From an uncultured Bacilli bacterium (lineage in GTDB: Bacteria; Bacillota_I; Bacilli_A; RF39; UBA660), in contig CAKPMC010000004.1 in assembly GCA_934167875.1 (NCBI GenBank), positions 44,766 through 108,765 of the forward strand: a DNA stretch of 64,000 nucleotides. Reading direction: 5' to 3'. Of the stretch, positions 38,101 to 46,675 are shown one piece after another. Numbering within the stretch: position 1 is the stretch's first letter; every line of letters begins with the position of its first letter. The notes under the pieces are model-generated. The model did no database searches and had not been told where the DNA came from. It saw nothing but the letters and a program-made list of their open reading frames with translations. The position numbers and the translations under genes were made by a program.

Positions 38101-38128
38101 AACTTGTTAGTGATAACAAGTTTTTATT
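38101..38128 (+). terminator. Intrinsic terminator after the pilin-like operon
   Basis: 9-bp stem AACTTGTTA / TAACAAGTT, loop GTGA, then TTTATTAT. Confidence 0.8.
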
Positions 38129-38137
38129 ATAATTAAA

Positions 38138-38166
38138 TTGAAAAAAAACACTTAACATGTTATCAT
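38138..38166 (+). promoter_or_regulatory. Promoter of the ireB-ruvX-yrzB-mltG operon
   Basis: TTGAAA, 17-base spacer, TATCAT, with TG one base before the -10 as well; 19 bases before ATG 38186 and followed by GAGGTGAT. Confidence 0.7.
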
Positions 38167-38185
38167 ATTATCATGAGGTGATAAT

Positions 38186-38431
38186 ATGGATTCAAACACA
38201 ACCCTATATTCGGTAGAAGAGTTTAATAATGCTTCTGTAGAAATTATATTAGAAGAAGTTTCTCTAGCATTAAAAGAAAAAGGTTATGATGCTATTAATC
38301 AATTAGTTGGTTATTTAATGTCTGGTGATCCTGGTTATATTTCATCTTATAAAAATGCTAGAAATAAAATTACTAGTATTGATCGTAGTAAAATTCTTGA
38401 ATTTTTGCTTCATAAGTCTCTAGGTGAGTAA
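38186..38431 (+). CDS. ireB: IreB family regulatory phosphoprotein
   Basis: 81 residues, near the usual family size. NASVEIILEEVSLALKEKGY, INQLVGYLMSGDPGYISSYK and ARNKI match IreB (YrzL/DUF965). In Enterococcus faecalis IreB is phosphorylated by the PASTA kinase IreK and affects cephalosporin tolerance; the cognate kinase and phosphatase here are at 60402 and 59638. The N-terminal Thr/Ser residues could be phospho-sites. It heads the conserved Bacilli cluster with ruvX. Confidence 0.95.
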   Translation: MDSNTTLYSVEEFNNASVEIILEEVSLALKEKGYDAINQLVGYLMSGDPGYISSYKNARNKITSIDRSKILEFLLHKSLGE

Positions 38432-38432
38432 T

Positions 38433-38849
38433 ATGAGATACTTAGGGCTTGATTTAGGTACCAAAACACTTGGCTTAGCATTATCAGATCAGTTAGGAAT
38501 GATAGCTACTAGCTACAAAATATTAAGACATAACGAAGATTATGATAGTTTAATTCCTATGCTTAAAGAAGTAGTAGAAGATAACGATGTAAAAGCCTTA
38601 GTATTAGGATTACCTAAAAATATGAATAATTCAATAGGTGAAAGAGGCGAAATAGCTTTAAAATTTAAAGAAAAACTAGAAAGTGCCTTCAATTTACCAG
38701 TTTATATGCAAGATGAAAGACTTACTACCAGACAAGCAGAAAATCTATTAATTTCAAATGATACAAGTAGAAAAAAGAGAAAAAAGGTAATAGATAGCCT
38801 AGCAGCTACGATTATACTTCAAAGTTATTTAGATAGAAGGGAAAAATAA
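38433..38849 (+). CDS. ruvX: RuvX/YqgF Holliday junction resolvase-like nuclease
   Basis: 138 residues from ATG 38433 (AGGTGAG just upstream, inside the end of ireB). RNase H-like fold: LGLDLGTKTLGLALSD near the start, VLGLPKNMNNSIGERG in the middle, and DERLTT plus IDSLAATIILQ at the end with the acidic catalytic residues. The family is implicated in pre-16S rRNA processing and recombination. Second gene of the ireB operon. Confidence 0.95.
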   Translation: MRYLGLDLGTKTLGLALSDQLGMIATSYKILRHNEDYDSLIPMLKEVVEDNDVKALVLGLPKNMNNSIGERGEIALKFKEKLESAFNLPVYMQDERLTTRQAENLLISNDTSRKKRKKVIDSLAATIILQSYLDRREK

Positions 38850-38850
38850 T

Positions 38851-39177
38851 ATGAAAGAAAATACTTTTAAAATGATTACTGAAGATGGACAAGAAGTTAC
38901 TTGTAATGTCTTATTTACTTTTGATAGTGAGGAAACTAAAAAAAGTTATATAGCTTATACCGATAATACTTATGAAGCTGATGGTAGTATTAAAGCTTAT
39001 GCTGCTGTATACCATCCAGAGGATTTAAATAAAGGATTCGAACCAATTGAAACAGAAAAAGAATGGAAGGTAGTAGAAACAATTCTTCAAACAATTCAAG
39101 AAGAAGTTCGTAATAAAATGAATCAAAGTAGTACTGATAATAATACTGATAGTGAAGGAACAAGTAGCGAGCAATAA
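38851..39177 (+). CDS. DUF1292 family protein (YrzB-like)
   Basis: 108 residues, acidic, no membrane segment. ITEDGQEVTCNVLFTFDSEE and YIAYTDNTYEADGSIKAYA are typical of DUF1292/YrzB. Function unknown; the gene is almost always beside ruvX and ireB. The C-terminus is a low-complexity Ser/Thr/Asp stretch. It begins one base after the ruvX stop. A short 5-bp hairpin follows (39168-39183) but is too weak to call a terminator. Confidence 0.92.
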   Translation: MKENTFKMITEDGQEVTCNVLFTFDSEETKKSYIAYTDNTYEADGSIKAYAAVYHPEDLNKGFEPIETEKEWKVVETILQTIQEEVRNKMNQSSTDNNTDSEGTSSEQ

Positions 39178-39201
39178 AGCTCGTTATTTGTTGTCAATGC
39201 T

Positions 39202-40281
39202 ATGAAAACATTTCGTAATGTTGCCTTAGGTATACTAATTAGTACTACTATAATTATTATAGGTTGTTGCCTTTTTTATAATCATCAATTATCAGCAGTA
39301 AGTAATTCAACTGAGATTATTGAAATAGAAATTCCTAATAAGACTAGTACAAAAGGAATTGCTACAATTTTAAAAGAAAAGAAATTAATTCGTGATGAAA
39401 AAATATTTTTAATTTATGTTAAGTTAATGAAAGCAAATAATATGAAAGCCGGTTATTATGATTTCACACCTAATATGGGCGTAAAAAAAATAGTTGAAGC
39501 TCTTCAAAATGGTTCTAAAAAGAATCCAAATGAAATAGAAATTACTTTCAAAGAGGGTATTACTATGCGTGATATAGCTAAAGTAATATCAACAAATACT
39601 AATAATACCTATGATGAAGTTATAGAAAAATCAAACGACACAACATATATTGATTCACTAATAAAAAAATATTGGTTTATTACTGATGATATAAAAAATA
39701 ATGATATTTATTATAAATTAGAAGGATATTTATTTCCTGATACCTATCGTTTTAATAATAAAGACGTTAGTGTAGAAGAAATATTTAATAAAATGATTAA
39801 TGAAATGTCAACGGTATTAGAACCATACAAGAAAGATATAGAAAAAAGTAATTTGTCAATTCATGAGATATTAACTTTAGCTAGTATGGTAGAAAAAGAA
39901 GCGGCTACTGAATCAGTTAGAGGACAGGTAGCAAGTGTATTTATAAATCGTATTAAAAGAGGTATGAGTCTAGGTAGTGATGTAACTACTCGTTATGCTT
40001 TTAAAATAGATAACCCTAAACAAGTGCTTACAAAAGTTCAATATAATACTAGGAATCCATATAATACTAGAATAACGGATGGTAGTATGAATGGTAAATT
40101 ACCAGTAGGACCTATTTGTGCATTGTCTAAGTCAAGCATTAAAGCTAGTGTTTACCCAGATAATACTGATTATTTATATTTTATAGCTAATATTAAAACT
40201 CTCGAAACCTTCTTCTATAGTAATTCGAGTGGTTTCGAACAAAAGAAAAATGAGCTTCAAAGTGTAAACGGAGGATTTTAA
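39202..40281 (+). CDS. mltG: MltG endolytic murein transglycosylase
   Basis: 359 residues. N-terminal membrane helix (about 7-25), LysM-like region, then the YceG/MltG domain: LEGYLFPDTYRF, LASMVEKEAATE with the catalytic Glu at about 231, and VASVFINRIKRGMSLGSDVT. It cuts nascent glycan strands at the membrane and sets their length. No good ribosome site precedes ATG 39202, so translation may depend on coupling with the upstream gene. Position in the ireB operon matches Bacilli yrrL. Confidence 0.93.
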   Translation: MKTFRNVALGILISTTIIIIGCCLFYNHQLSAVSNSTEIIEIEIPNKTSTKGIATILKEKKLIRDEKIFLIYVKLMKANNMKAGYYDFTPNMGVKKIVEALQNGSKKNPNEIEITFKEGITMRDIAKVISTNTNNTYDEVIEKSNDTTYIDSLIKKYWFITDDIKNNDIYYKLEGYLFPDTYRFNNKDVSVEEIFNKMINEMSTVLEPYKKDIEKSNLSIHEILTLASMVEKEAATESVRGQVASVFINRIKRGMSLGSDVTTRYAFKIDNPKQVLTKVQYNTRNPYNTRITDGSMNGKLPVGPICALSKSSIKASVYPDNTDYLYFIANIKTLETFFYSNSSGFEQKKNELQSVNGGF

Positions 40282-40282
40282 A

Positions 40283-40876
40283 ATGAATACAACTTATGCA
40301 GATATTAGAGAAATAAAAAAATATGCGCTTGATAATAAAGTACCAATTATGGTAGATGCAGGAATTGACTATTTAACTACCTTTATTATCAAACATCAAA
40401 TAAATAGCGTATTAGAAATTGGAACAGCCATTGGTTATTCTGCTATAATGATGGCACTTGCTAATCCTAATTTAAAAGTAACTACTATCGAAAGAGATAG
40501 AGATCGTTATTTAGAGGCAGTCAAAAATATTAAAAAATTTGAACTAGAAGATAGAATTACTTTAGTATTTAATGATGCTTTAGAGGTAAATATTGAAGGT
40601 ACTTTTGATATGATTTTTATAGATGCAGCTAAAGGACAAAATATTAAATTTTTTGAAAAGTATGAATCAAACTTAAAACCACATGGTTATATCATAACGG
40701 ATAATATGAATTTCCATGGCTTAGTTGATAAATTAGATGCTGAAATTGAAAGTAGAAATTTACGTGGCCTTGTTCGCAAAATTCGTGATTACCGCACATA
40801 TTTATTAAATAACCAAAATTATAATGTTGAACTTTTAGATATTGGTGATGGTATAGCCGTTGCTGAAAAGAAATAA
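40283..40876 (+). CDS. SAM-dependent O-methyltransferase (YrrM-like)
   Basis: 197 residues. Class I methyltransferase: SAM-binding VLEIGTAIGYSAIMMA, acidic residue in TTIERD, and MIFIDAAKGQ with the metal-binding Asp of the COMT-like O-methyltransferase family. In Bacillus, YrrM (TrmR) methylates 5-hydroxyuridine at tRNA position 34, the product of the U32 proteins encoded next, which fits this gene order well. ACGGAGG precedes the ATG, within the mltG end. Confidence 0.9.
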   Translation: MNTTYADIREIKKYALDNKVPIMVDAGIDYLTTFIIKHQINSVLEIGTAIGYSAIMMALANPNLKVTTIERDRDRYLEAVKNIKKFELEDRITLVFNDALEVNIEGTFDMIFIDAAKGQNIKFFEKYESNLKPHGYIITDNMNFHGLVDKLDAEIESRNLRGLVRKIRDYRTYLLNNQNYNVELLDIGDGIAVAEKK

Positions 40877-40894
40877 TAAAATGAGTATAAAAAT

Positions 40895-40925
40895 AAACAC
40901 TCTTATGTTATAATAAGGGTGTTTT
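40895..40925 (+). terminator. Terminator hairpin whose loop holds a -10 element
   Basis: 11-bp stem AAACACTCTTA / TAAGGGTGTTT (one G-U pair), loop of 8, then Ts. The extended -10 described next overlaps the loop and 3' arm. Confidence 0.7.
40906..40914 (+). promoter_or_regulatory. Extended -10 promoter inside the terminator loop
   Basis: TG-T-TATAAT, 29 bases before ATG 40944. Confidence 0.55.
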
Positions 40926-40943
40926 TAAGTAGAGGTGTATTTT

Positions 40944-41822
40944 ATGGAGTTAATAGTAATTCCTAATAGTGTAGATCAAATTTCCTTTTATAAAGAATGT
41001 GGAAGCAAACTTTTTATTTTAGGATTAGAAGATTATTGTATCAATTATCCTAGTGCAAGTTTAGAACAAATAAAAGAATTAAGTAATAAATACCAATTAT
41101 TTATAAGTATTAATAAAAATCTTTTTAATAATGAATTATCTGACTTAAAAGAAAAATTGATAGAATTATCCCATCTACCTATTATGGGTATATTATTCTA
41201 TGATTTAGGTGTATTAAATATAGTAAGAGAAAATAATATTTCAGTTAATTTAGTATGGCATCAAACTCATATGGTAACTAATTATAATACATGTAATTTC
41301 TATTATGAAAAAGGTGTTGAATATGGTTTCCTAGCAAATGAAATAACATTAGATGAGATAATAGAAATAAAGAAACATACTAATATGAAGCTAATGGTAA
41401 ATTGCTTTGGCTATCCTATTATGTCACATTCTCGAAGAATGCTTCTTACTAATTACTTTAAATCAATTCAAAAAGAAAAAGAAGATAGAGTTTATCATTT
41501 AGAAAATATGGATGAAGATTATTTATTAAAAGAATCTAAAAATGGTGCATCAATTCTATATGGAAAACTAATAAATGGAACAAGACCTTTATTTGATTTA
41601 GTTGAAAATAATATTGATTATTGTGTATTAGATATGCAAGAAGTTGATCAAAAAATAGGTGAAGAAGTATTAAATAAATACCAGTATATTGTTAAAAATT
41701 ATTCTACTATCACTGCTGATGAAAAAGAAAATTTAATAAAAGATATGAATAATTTAATAGGTGATAGTACCAATTTCTTTTATAAGAAGACAATTTATAA
41801 AGTAAAGAAAGATAATAAGTAA
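40944..41822 (+). CDS. Peptidase U32 family protein, short form (YrrN-like)
   Basis: 292 residues from ATG 40944 (AGAGGTG upstream; an in-frame GTG overlaps that site). TIM-barrel-like U32 pattern with GILFYDLGVLNI, VWHQTHMVTNY and NCFGYPIMSHSRRMLLTNY, but without the four-cysteine cluster of the longer relative at 43447. In Bacillus subtilis YrrN and YrrO act in prephenate-dependent tRNA wobble-uridine hydroxylation, and the upstream O-methyltransferase is the next step. The pair is separated here by two inserted genes. Confidence 0.85.
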   Translation: MELIVIPNSVDQISFYKECGSKLFILGLEDYCINYPSASLEQIKELSNKYQLFISINKNLFNNELSDLKEKLIELSHLPIMGILFYDLGVLNIVRENNISVNLVWHQTHMVTNYNTCNFYYEKGVEYGFLANEITLDEIIEIKKHTNMKLMVNCFGYPIMSHSRRMLLTNYFKSIQKEKEDRVYHLENMDEDYLLKESKNGASILYGKLINGTRPLFDLVENNIDYCVLDMQEVDQKIGEEVLNKYQYIVKNYSTITADEKENLIKDMNNLIGDSTNFFYKKTIYKVKKDNK

Positions 41823-41868
41823 TAAAAATATTATTTATTATTAATTTGATAAATTTAGATTAAGTTTG

Positions 41869-41920
41869 AGACTAAAAGTTTAAAATTGCTTATGTTGATT
41901 TTAGATTTTAGTCTTTTTTT
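41869..41920 (+). terminator. Intrinsic terminator after the short U32 gene
   Basis: 9-bp stem AGACTAAAA / TTTTAGTCT with a 28-base loop, followed by a further T-run. Confidence 0.65.
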
Positions 41921-41966
41921 CTTAAGTAATATTTAAAATTGCTAATTTGTTAATAATTTATGTATA

Positions 41967-41975
41967 TGTTATAGT
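41967..41975 (+). promoter_or_regulatory. Extended -10 promoter of the DUF1016 gene
   Basis: TG-T-TATAGT, 30 bases before ATG 42006. Confidence 0.5.
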
Positions 41976-42005
41976 CTTTATTATTTAAAGAAAGGAATGA
42001 TATAT

Positions 42006-42890
42006 ATGAATTATTATGATGAGATAAAAAATGAATTACTTAATAATGAGATAAACAAAAAAATAAAAGATTATTCTAAAAACAGAAGTGATTTACATAC
42101 CTATTATAATGTTGGAAAAATACTATATGATGCTGGTAAGCATTATGGTGAGGGAATAATAAAGAATTACTCAATTAAATTAACAAAAGAAATTGGTAAA
42201 AAATATAATTCAACAAATTTAAAAAGAATGAGACAATTTTATTTATTAATTGAAAAAGGTGCCCCAATAGGGCACCAATTATCTTGGAGTCATTATAGAG
42301 AATTAATACCACTCAAAGATATTAATGCAATTAAATATTATATATATTTATGTGAAAAATTAAATTTAACTAGAAATGAATTAGTAATAAAAATAAGAAA
42401 TAGAGAATATGAAAGATTGGATGAAGAAACTAAAAGTAAAATAATTACTAGAAATAAGTATAGTGTAGTTGATTTTGTTAAGAATCCAGTATTAATCAAA
42501 AATAATTATAATTATGAGGAAATATCTGAAAAAGTTCTTCAAAAAATGATATTAGAAGATATTCCAAGCTTTTTAGAAGAATTAGGTAACGATTTTACTT
42601 TTATAAAAAACGAATATAAAATTAAAATAGGAGACAGATATAATTATATTGATTTGCTTTTATATAATATTGAATTCAACTGTTACGTAGTTGTTGAATT
42701 AAAGGTAACAGAATTAAAAAAGGAACATATAGGACAGATAGAAGTATATATGAATTATATTGATAATAATTTAAAAAAAACTAATCAAGATAAAACGATA
42801 GGAATAATTATCTGTAAACGGGATAATAAATATATAATTGAATATGCAAGTGATAAAAGAATACTAACTAGGGAATATGTGGTTATATAA
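42006..42890 (+). CDS. DUF1016/YhcG-type PD-(D/E)XK nuclease-domain protein
   Basis: 294 residues from ATG 42006 (AAAGGAA upstream contains the alternative ATG). N-terminal DUF1016 helical domain with YYNVGKILYDAGKHYGEGII, LKRMRQFYLLIEKGA and LSWSHYRELI; C-terminal nuclease core with the catalytic Asp in YIDLLLYN and ELK in VVVELKVTEL. These proteins are common accessory genes, sometimes linked to restriction or mobile islands; biochemical role unsettled. The insertion breaks the normal U32 gene pair, which suggests acquisition. Confidence 0.9.
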   Translation: MNYYDEIKNELLNNEINKKIKDYSKNRSDLHTYYNVGKILYDAGKHYGEGIIKNYSIKLTKEIGKKYNSTNLKRMRQFYLLIEKGAPIGHQLSWSHYRELIPLKDINAIKYYIYLCEKLNLTRNELVIKIRNREYERLDEETKSKIITRNKYSVVDFVKNPVLIKNNYNYEEISEKVLQKMILEDIPSFLEELGNDFTFIKNEYKIKIGDRYNYIDLLLYNIEFNCYVVVELKVTELKKEHIGQIEVYMNYIDNNLKKTNQDKTIGIIICKRDNKYIIEYASDKRILTREYVVI

Positions 42891-42920
42891 ATAAAATTAT
42901 ATATAAAAACAGATATTTTA

Positions 42921-42929
42921 TGCTATAAT
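42921..42929 (+). promoter_or_regulatory. Extended -10 promoter
   Basis: TG-C-TATAAT, 29 bases before ATG 42959; GAGGTGAT precedes the start. Confidence 0.65.
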
Positions 42930-42958
42930 AAAAGCACTTATATATGAGGTGATTAATA

Positions 42959-43450
42959 ATGAATATTAAAAATTTAAAAGTAGTAGCAGCAAGTCTATGT
43001 TTAGGAGCAACCCTATTAACAGGGTGTGGCGATAAAATTCCCTATATTAGTGATTTAACTATAGAAGATAATAAGGTAAAAGGTAATATTTCGTATGCAG
43101 ATTTAGATAAGCATGCAGAAATAGTAAGCTTTGAAGAAAGTGATAAAGAAATTATAATGCTTTGTCTCAAAACATATCATCATTACGTCTCTAGATTTAC
43201 TAATTATACTAGTTATGCTATTTATGATTTAGTATCTGGTACTACTATAATCGAATATACAGAAACTAAAGATGAAGTTATTTATTTAATTGGTGAATCT
43301 TTATCTATAAAAGAAGAATTACCACTTGCCCCATATTTAATCAGTGAGAATTTTCTAAAGAGTGAATATACAGTTGAAGAATTAATTGAGTTTTTTAATG
43401 AAAAAGTAAAACCTAGTCTAACTAGCAAAGAAAAAGAGTTGGTAAAATGA
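42959..43450 (+). CDS. Small lipoprotein, unknown function
   Basis: 163 residues with a signal and lipobox LLTGC (Cys about 23). The mature part is an acidic alpha/beta domain; no family recognised. It overlaps the long U32 gene by 4 bases (ATGA), so both come from one transcript with a promoter at 42921. Confidence 0.78.
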   Translation: MNIKNLKVVAASLCLGATLLTGCGDKIPYISDLTIEDNKVKGNISYADLDKHAEIVSFEESDKEIIMLCLKTYHHYVSRFTNYTSYAIYDLVSGTTIIEYTETKDEVIYLIGESLSIKEELPLAPYLISENFLKSEYTVEELIEFFNEKVKPSLTSKEKELVK

Positions 43451-44631
43451 AGAAAAAAATAGAATTATTATCTCCTGCCGGGGATTTAGAAAGATTAAAA
43501 ATAGCCTTACTCTATGGAGCAGATGCTGTTTATATTGGTGGTAGAGAATATAGTCTAAGAGCAAATGCTACCAATTTTAGTATAGAAGAAATAAAAGAAG
43601 CATGCAGTTTTGCCCATAAGCTTGAAAAAAAAGTATACCAAACGGTAAATATCGTTTTTCATAATGAAGATATAGCTGGTATTTATGACTATTTAAAAGA
43701 AGCAGTTGATGCTGGAATTGATGCTTTTATTGTATCAGACCCTTTCATTATTTCTTATATCAGAAAAAATTTTCCACAAGTAGAAGTTCATGTTAGTACC
43801 CAGAATTCTACTACTAATATTGAAACTGTTAAGTTTTTTCAAAAAGAAGGTGTAGCTAGAGTAGTACCAGCTCGTGAACTATCAAAAGAAGAAATTAAAG
43901 AATTAGTGTCAACTGGTTGTGATATTGAAGTATTCATTCATGGAGCTATGTGTACTTTCTTTAGTGGTAGATGCACCTTATCTAATTATGTAACAAACCG
44001 TGATTCTAATCGTGGTGGTTGTAGTCAAGTTTGTAGATTTGTATTTAATATAGATTCAAATGACGAGCATAAATTTACTATGGCTACTAAAGATTTAAAT
44101 ATGGCAGAGCACATTAAAGAATTAATTGATATTGGAGTAGCTAGCTTAAAAGTAGAAGGTAGAATGAGAAGTCATTATTACTTAGCTACAGTTATATCAA
44201 GTTATCGTAAAATCATTGATGCTTGTTACAGCAACACTTTAACTGATGATTTAATTAAACAACAAGAAAAAATCTTATCACGTGTAGCTAACCGTGAAAC
44301 AAGTACTCATTATTTTAATCATTTAGCGGATGAAACTGATCAATATTATACTGGTAGACAAGAATTATCAAACCAAGATTACTTAGCTTATGTTCTTTCT
44401 TATGATGATAATACCGGTATGGTAACAATTTCTGAAAGAAATTATTTCGAACCAGGCACTGAAGTTGAAATATTTATGCCAAGTGGTAAAGTTATATCAT
44501 TTATTATTGATAAAATTTATGATAATGACATGAACGAATTAGAAAAAGCATGTCACCCAGAAGAAATATTAAAAATAAAAGTACCAGATAAAGTAGAAGA
44601 ACATTCAATGATGAGAATAAAAGTAAAATAG
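43447..44631 (+). CDS. trhP: Peptidase U32 family tRNA hydroxylation protein (TrhP/YrrO-like)
   Basis: 394 residues. U32 signature with LLSPAGDLERLKIALLYGAD at the start, VHVSTQNSTTN, and the cysteine cluster in IHGAMCTFFSGRCTLSNYV and GGCSQVCRF that would bind an iron-sulfur cluster. A C-terminal beta-barrel-like part follows. Homologues (TrhP) hydroxylate wobble uridine in tRNA using prephenate. Its stop is embedded in a bidirectional terminator facing the minus-strand genes. Confidence 0.9.
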   Translation: MKKKIELLSPAGDLERLKIALLYGADAVYIGGREYSLRANATNFSIEEIKEACSFAHKLEKKVYQTVNIVFHNEDIAGIYDYLKEAVDAGIDAFIVSDPFIISYIRKNFPQVEVHVSTQNSTTNIETVKFFQKEGVARVVPARELSKEEIKELVSTGCDIEVFIHGAMCTFFSGRCTLSNYVTNRDSNRGGCSQVCRFVFNIDSNDEHKFTMATKDLNMAEHIKELIDIGVASLKVEGRMRSHYYLATVISSYRKIIDACYSNTLTDDLIKQQEKILSRVANRETSTHYFNHLADETDQYYTGRQELSNQDYLAYVLSYDDNTGMVTISERNYFEPGTEVEIFMPSGKVISFIIDKIYDNDMNELEKACHPEEILKIKVPDKVEEHSMMRIKVK

Positions 44632-44653
44632 ATATGTCAATCATATCTATTTT
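44625..44653. terminator. Bidirectional terminator between convergent genes
   Basis: 12-bp perfect stem AAAATAGATATG / CATATCTATTTT, loop TCAAT, U-rich on both strands; it contains the stop codons of both the U32 gene (+) and the activase gene (-). Confidence 0.85.
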
Positions 44654-45603
44654 TGTTTATTCATAATATCACCATTACTACAACGATTTCCCCAGCTATC
44701 TATTAATTGTTTATTTTTACTTACACAAATAATTTCACAATGATTAGAACATCTATTACATTCAATACCTCTAGTTTCAAATTCATTTTCCGTTATAGAA
44801 AATTGAAAATTAGTTTTAATAGGAGCCTTCTTAGCTAGAATAGCTACTCCTAAAGCACCCATTAAATGTCCATTTTCATCAACTATTACTTCTGTTCCAA
44901 CCTCATTTTCAAAAGCCTTTTTAACGCCAATATTTTTACTAACACCACCTTGAAAAATAATTGGAGCTTTTATTTTTTTACCTTTACCAACATTATTTAG
45001 ATAATTAGAAACAACACTTTGACATAATCCAGCAATAATGTCTTCTTTTTTGTATCCCATTTGAGCTTTATGTACTAAATCACTTTCTGCAAATACAGTA
45101 CATCTTGCTGCAATCTTAGTTGGTTTCTTACTGGTTAAAGCAATTTTACCAAAATCTTCAACATTAACTCCTAATCTGTTAGCCTGACTAGATAAAAAAG
45201 CTCCAGTACCAGCAGCACATAAAGTATTCATGGCATAATCAACTACAATTCCATCTTCAATTAAAATAATTTTAGAATCCTGCCCACCAATCTCAAAAAT
45301 GGTTCTAACATTAGGGTAGAGTGATAATGTTCCTATCGCATGAGCAGTTATCTCATTCTTAACAACATTTGCAGATAACATAGCCCCAATTAATTTTCTA
45401 GCTGATCCCGTTGTCCCAACACCTATAATATTTAATTTACTCTTATCAATCTGACTTTCCAAATTACCAATCAATGTTTTAACGGCATCAATTGGATTAC
45501 CTTTAGTCCAAATATAACTACTAGCCAAAATCTTATTATTATCATCAATAATAACACCTTTAGTAGAAATAGATCCAATATCAACTCCTAAATAAGCATT
45601 CAT
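44647..45603 (-). CDS. 2-hydroxyacyl-CoA dehydratase activase-type ATPase (BcrAD/BadFG, HgdC-like)
   Basis: 318 residues from ATG 45603, preceded on the minus strand by AAGGGAG; the longer open frame upstream reads through the neighbour in another frame. ASKHA ATPase motifs: GVDIGSISTKGVI, GTTGSARKLIG, FEIGGQDSKII, CAAGTGAFLS (likely cluster Cys) and FQGGVSKNIGV. An extra C-terminal cysteine set (IECNRCSNHCEIICV, WGNRCSNG) is typical of the large fused relatives. It uses ATP to drive low-potential electron transfer to a partner, here presumably the two upstream genes. Confidence 0.9.
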   Translation of the reverse strand: MNAYLGVDIGSISTKGVIIDDNNKILASSYIWTKGNPIDAVKTLIGNLESQIDKSKLNIIGVGTTGSARKLIGAMLSANVVKNEITAHAIGTLSLYPNVRTIFEIGGQDSKIILIEDGIVVDYAMNTLCAAGTGAFLSSQANRLGVNVEDFGKIALTSKKPTKIAARCTVFAESDLVHKAQMGYKKEDIIAGLCQSVVSNYLNNVGKGKKIKAPIIFQGGVSKNIGVKKAFENEVGTEVIVDENGHLMGALGVAILAKKAPIKTNFQFSITENEFETRGIECNRCSNHCEIICVSKNKQLIDSWGNRCSNGDIMNKQK

Positions 45604-45604
45604 A

Positions 45605-46675
45605 TTAATCTCCCTTCTTAATCTTAAGCATATCGTAAAAAGCTTCCAATCGTGTTTTAATACCAGTCTCACTTGTCTGTGAATCAAACGAAAAATAAAT
45701 AATTGGCATTTTCCCGTCCTGACATACTTTTCTAATAATAGGTATCGCCCCAATTTCAGGTGTACATCCAAAAGGTTTAATATGAATTAAACCATCATAA
45801 CCCTGATCTATTAAATACTTAGCTCTATAAATATTATCCATTCCATCTGCACCAATTGTATATTTACAGTACTTTTCGATATACCTTAGATTTCTTTTTC
45901 GTTCAAGCCTTTTTTTATAAAGTAAATAACTAACATTAGTAAATCTTTTAATTTCTATATTCATACTAGCTAATTCTTTTTCTAAAAAGTAACTAGAAAA
46001 AGGTTCCATAGATGTATACAATTCTCCAATTATTCCCACTTTTAAGCAGTTATCAGGTTTATTAATCTTTAACTTTCTAAACTTTTTCTTATATTTAAAG
46101 TATTTTTTAATAAGAGAAAAATAACTAGAGCTCTTAGTAAAATCATTAAGCATTTCCTTTTTTAGATTAATAAAACTATTTTTTTCTATCTCAAATCCAA
46201 TATTTAGACGAATATAATCATCTATTTTATCCATATAATAAATCATTAAAATGGTAAGAGGTACATAATAAATCATTTTAGAAAGTTTTATTTTATTATC
46301 AATTTTCTTAAAAGTATGATAAAGACTTTTAGCTGTAACTTTATCATTATCAACTAAACAGTATAATTCAAAATTATAACCTAAATCTTTCAATATTTTT
46401 TCCTGTACTTCAGGATAATATCCATACCTACAACCACCACCAGCTTGTATTAAAACATTAGCTCCTTGATCAAGTGTTTCAATGAAGTTTCCTAAATTAT
46501 ATTTAAATGGTACACAAACAAAATCGGGTGCATATTTACTACCAAGTTCTATTGTCTTTTTAGTAATGGGAGGAGATTCTATTACCTTTAATTTAGTAAG
46601 TTTTTGAAGTAGATATTTAATAGGAATATAATAGTCTCCTAAATGTGGAAAGCTAATAACTCTATCTTGTTTCAT
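45605..46675 (-). CDS. Dehydratase-like cluster protein, COG3581/CoA-activase-related half
   Basis: 356 residues. FPHLGDYYIPIKYLL near the start, VCVPFKYNLGNFIETLD, AGGGCRYGYY and HIKPFGCTPEIGAIP carry cysteines spaced as cluster ligands in the HgdA/HgdB superfamily. In many clostridia this is one section of a fused protein of about 1,400 residues with the activase; here it is separate. It overlaps the upstream gene by 14 bases and its stop is one base before the activase ATG, so the three form an operon. Substrate unknown. Confidence 0.78.
   Translation of the reverse strand: MKQDRVISFPHLGDYYIPIKYLLQKLTKLKVIESPPITKKTIELGSKYAPDFVCVPFKYNLGNFIETLDQGANVLIQAGGGCRYGYYPEVQEKILKDLGYNFELYCLVDNDKVTAKSLYHTFKKIDNKIKLSKMIYYVPLTILMIYYMDKIDDYIRLNIGFEIEKNSFINLKKEMLNDFTKSSSYFSLIKKYFKYKKKFRKLKINKPDNCLKVGIIGELYTSMEPFSSYFLEKELASMNIEIKRFTNVSYLLYKKRLERKRNLRYIEKYCKYTIGADGMDNIYRAKYLIDQGYDGLIHIKPFGCTPEIGAIPIIRKVCQDGKMPIIYFSFDSQTSETGIKTRLEAFYDMLKIKKGD

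Noticed and set aside
39168..39183. Terminator after the DUF1292 gene
   Set aside because: Only 5 bp with a weak T tract; mltG follows at once and probably needs read-through.
45604..45771. N-terminal extension of the activase
   Set aside because: The extra 56 codons lie wholly within the upstream gene in another frame, with no family similarity; ATG 45603 has a good ribosome site.
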